DNA of 64,000 bases from contig JAJZVX010000017.1 of NCBI GenBank assembly GCA_021846985.1, positions 1 through 64,000 of the forward strand. The letters are read 5' to 3'. The notes under the pieces were generated by a model, which saw only the letters and a program-made list of their open reading frames with translations, did no database searches and was not told where the DNA came from. Numbering within the stretch: the stretch's first letter is position 1; each line of letters starts with the position of its first letter. A program made the position numbers and the translations under genes. Shown here piece after piece: positions 63,285 through 64,000 of this stretch. This DNA is from Acidobacteriota bacterium (GTDB lineage Bacteria; Acidobacteriota; Terriglobia; Terriglobales; Acidobacteriaceae).

Positions 63285-63935
63285 TCACGAGGCGGAGCTT
63301 TGCGCGCCAATTGCCAGCGCCAACTCACTGCCGGCGGGGAGCTTGATGTCTTTCTTTCGGGTGGAAACGAGGGTCCCGGAGTTTTTACTGGCCACCCTGC
63401 TGTGCAGATCGACGCCGGATACGGCTTCCAGTTCGTCGACTTGCAGCGTCTGATCGTTCCATGTGTTCGCGATCTGATCTCCGGGAGCTCCCGTGTTGTC
63501 GAACCCGTCTGCGCCCGACGGCGGGAACAGGCCCACAATGGTCGCCTTGATGGGAATGACTTTGCCATTTTTCAGCTTGGCATCCGTAAAGCGTAGTGTC
63601 AGTTTGGCCTTGCCGGCCATGTTTAAATCGTCTGCGGTCACAGTTCCTACGAGGATGGTGCCGGAGGGGAGTTCCGTGCCGTCCTTGAGGCGGGCTTTCA
63701 TGCTGAGTTTGGCGCGAACGGTATCGCCCAGCATGGCTTTGCGCGCGTCAATAGAGCGGATCAGGGCGGCCTGCGTGGGCACCATCATGCGGGCCTCGTG
63801 TTTGCCGGCGATCTGCTGCGCTGTATCTTGCGTTGCCATGGACTGCCCGGGAGTTTTTGCCAGAGCTAACTGCGGGATAACATAAACCAGAGAAAGGGCT
63901 GCCAATGACAGACACGCCGAGAGTGTACGTTTCAT
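63285..63935 (-). CDS. Exported protein of unknown function
   Basis: This 216-residue protein has a signal peptide (LSACLSLAALSLVYVIPQLA, cut near LAKT). The mature part has beta-rich sequence: TVRAKLSMKARLKDGTELPS, GTILVGTVTADDLNMAGKAK, LTLRFTDAKLKNGKVIPIKA and KKDIKLPAGSELALAIGA. The repeated strand patterns and the PSGT-LVGTV motif recall the periplasmic domains of TrbI/VirB10-like proteins, but the length and context do not fit a secretion system. AAGGAG precedes the ATG at a good distance. The function is unknown. Confidence 0.75.
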   Translation of the reverse strand: MKRTLSACLSLAALSLVYVIPQLALAKTPGQSMATQDTAQQIAGKHEARMMVPTQAALIRSIDARKAMLGDTVRAKLSMKARLKDGTELPSGTILVGTVTADDLNMAGKAKLTLRFTDAKLKNGKVIPIKATIVGLFPPSGADGFDNTGAPGDQIANTWNDQTLQVDELEAVSGVDLHSRVASKNSGTLVSTRKKDIKLPAGSELALAIGAQSSAS

Positions 63936-64000
63936 GGGAAGTAACTCCTTCTTGTGTGAGGTGCGAACGTCTCCGTAATGCGATCGGGCGGAGGCAAGCC

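Overview
The window looks like a chromosomal segment of a high-GC Acidobacteriota (Terriglobia-like) bacterium. Four things point there: a duplicated orphan permease of the acidobacterial ADOP type with no ATPase beside it, a CadC-like winged-helix protein carrying sugar-binding domains, very large secreted GH2 enzymes and Ig-repeat lipoproteins, and a YpdA-type reductase that implies bacillithiol. It is a diderm by its lipoproteins, OmpA-like protein and Tat substrates. The species assignment is inference only.

Layout. 1-1.1 kb: edge of a transposase and a GT2 glycosyltransferase. 1.2-6.6 kb (minus): a secreted GH2 enzyme preceded by an arabinose/fucose-isomerase-like protein. 6.7-9.7 kb: YpdA and a sensor kinase. 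9.7-17.2 kb: ADOP permease, a serine-protease-like lipoprotein, a decayed acyl-CoA ligase remnant, a Gfo/Idh/MocA oxidoreductase and an exported nitrilase-like enzyme. 17.3-26 kb: tRNA-Val(CAC), then a plus-strand run of ECF sigma factor, zinc-finger anti-sigma, DUF3106-like protein, SH3/TPR-like exported protein, UppP, FtsK and two response regulators. 26.2-34.6 kb: a second Gfo/Idh/MocA oxidoreductase divergent from two tandem GH2 paralogues that share a 202-bp identical tract. 35.1-38.4 kb (minus): two Tat-signal Fe-S aldo/keto reductases and a coupled exported protein. 38.7-42.2 kb (minus): a DusB-like dihydrouridine synthase with an insertion, a two-gene unknown/HEPN-like pair, ribosomal protein L31 and an SGNH hydrolase. 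42.4-47.1 kb: a giant Ig-repeat lipoprotein. 47.4-54.9 kb (plus): DnaC-like ATPase, membrane-anchored protein, OmpA-like protein, hemE-hemH, a small zinc-ribbon protein and an exported amidohydrolase. 55-64 kb: a malectin-containing membrane regulator, TPR protein, multi-pass membrane protein, proline dehydrogenase, hfq-hflX, a DegT-type aminotransferase and a small exported protein.

Two themes stand out. First, sugar use: three GH2 enzymes with an unusual active-site context and a C-terminal glutamine-amidotransferase-like fold, an isomerase, two Gfo/Idh/MocA oxidoreductases, exported aldo/keto reductases, and a membrane regulator with two malectin domains outside the cell membrane. No SusC/D pair or sugar transporter lies in the window. 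Second, envelope biology: the sigma/anti-sigma run leading into undecaprenyl-phosphate recycling and chromosome translocation.

All assignments come from reading motifs by eye. No database search or alignment was run.
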